A DNA stretch of 20,643 bases from the NCBI GenBank assembly GCA_023807065.1, contig JAJJLU010004012.1, positions 1-20,643 of the forward strand, read 5' to 3'. Origin of the DNA: Isotricha intestinalis. Lineage: Eukaryota; Ciliophora; Litostomatea; Vestibuliferida; Isotrichidae. Under the pieces are notes generated by a model, which was not told where the DNA came from, did no database searches, and was given only the letters and a program-made list of their open reading frames with translations. Position 1 is the first letter of the stretch. Every line of letters starts with the position of its first letter. The translations under genes and the position numbers were made by a program. Below, in pieces: positions 20,106-20,643 of this stretch.

Positions 20106-20527
20106 AATATCAAAAAAAGTTTTTTATTATTTTTTGTTATTATCAATTTTTATTTTTAATTGATTTAAAGCTTCTTATATTTTTTTAAAGTAACCTCTAG
20201 AGTATGATAAAAGATTATTTAATAAAGAAATAAAAAGAAAAATAACTTAGTAAAATCTTTATCTTTTTAAAATTAGAAATTTTCTTATTATTAAATGAAA
20301 AAAATGGTTAATTAAATATTCATCTTGATAAGTATAATTGTTTTTAAAAAAATTTTAAATTTCACTTTGAATTAGATTTGTTTCTGTTTCTTTATTTATT
20401 CTACAATAAAATTTTATTTCAATATTTTTTTACAATTGAATATTATTTATAAAAATGATTATGTGGAAAATATAATATCAAATTTAAATTGAATAGTGTT
20501 ATATGTAGTTTAAATTTTCAAGAAGAT
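20106..20527. other. A/T-rich flank of the right-edge gene, weak coding-like traces
   Basis: No complete gene is seen. One frame reads YKNDYVENIISNLN up to a TGA near 20490, and the frame of the right-edge gene is already open from 20459 (ICSLNFQED just before its ATG). This could mean that the right-edge frame is itself the continuation of a damaged gene, or that its true start is elsewhere. No promoter motif could be assigned. Confidence 0.35.
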
Positions 20528-20643
20528 ATGAATGAAAATATTATAAAATTAAATCCTTTTAGATGGAAATGTTTCCAAGTTTTATTAGTTGAAGGAGAAA
20601 ATGAAGATGAAAAAAGATTAAGAGATGTTAGAAAATTTCAAAT
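20528..20643 (+). CDS. 5' end of an unidentified gene, cut by the window edge
   Basis: ATG at 20528 opens a frame that runs to the window end (38 codons). It reads MNENIIKLNPFRWKCFQVLL and then VEGENEDEKRLRDVRKFQ. The mixed, charged composition with Trp, Cys, Val and Arg, and codons such as GTT, AGA and TGG, is unlike the A/T noise around it and supports real coding. The ATG is the only Met in the frame after the stop at 20456-20458. I do not recognise the family; the visible part is too short. It is divergent from the giant gene, 2.6 kb away. Confidence 0.5.
   Translation, partial: MNENIIKLNPFRWKCFQVLLVEGENEDEKRLRDVRKFQ

Noticed and set aside
18555..20527. CRISPR array, insertion sequence or transposon
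   Set aside because: Only short A/T microsatellites were found; there are no spaced identical repeats, long terminal inverted repeats or transposase frame.

Overview
The window is a very A/T-rich stretch (about four fifths A+T by eye, more between genes) of a unicellular eukaryote's nuclear genome. It is dominated by one uninterrupted minus-strand gene of 5,391 codons (1782-17957). The protein families are eukaryotic: a midasin-type six-module AAA protein and a ubiquitin-specific protease. The giant gene has no intron, uses CAA for Gln and TGG for Trp, and contains no in-frame TAA, TAG or TGA. This fits the standard code and argues against ciliates that reassign TAA/TAG. An intron-poor, A/T-rich protist such as a parabasalid or an Archamoebae/Entamoeba-like amoeba would fit, but the sequence alone does not decide this.

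Layout: (1) 1-271, the 3' end of a plus-strand ubiquitin-specific protease (USP/C19) gene whose catalytic-His block lies in a different frame from the sequence before it, so it is probably broken. (2) 272-1781, A/T-rich intergenic DNA with a few short protein-like islands. (3) 1782-17957, the giant minus-strand gene. (4) 17958-20527, a 2.6-kb region holding a small, more G+C-rich open frame for a hydrophobic 50-residue peptide (18402-18554), a 7-bp hairpin, short tandem repeats and a purine-rich stretch that may be a decayed plus-strand gene (19445-20105). (5) 20528-20643, the start of a plus-strand open frame that leaves the window.

The giant protein is the main object of interest. It starts almost directly with AAA1 (P-loop at residues 57-64) and has six AAA modules in the first ~1,960 residues. 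An acidic tract (~2234-2256), a long charged helical region, a beta-rich region (~3376-3800), a midasin-like vWA domain (D4283), a second vWA (D4624), a glutamine-amidotransferase-like fold (C4988) and a third vWA of alpha-kinase-associated type (D5188) follow. Only AAA1 and AAA3 keep both Walker A Lys and Walker B Asp-Glu. Midasin, by family knowledge, has a long N-terminal region and a single terminal MIDAS/vWA domain. This is therefore a midasin-related protein with a different C-terminal half, plausibly a motor-like remodelling ATPase with several metal-dependent adhesion sites in one chain. Its substrate cannot be read from the sequence.
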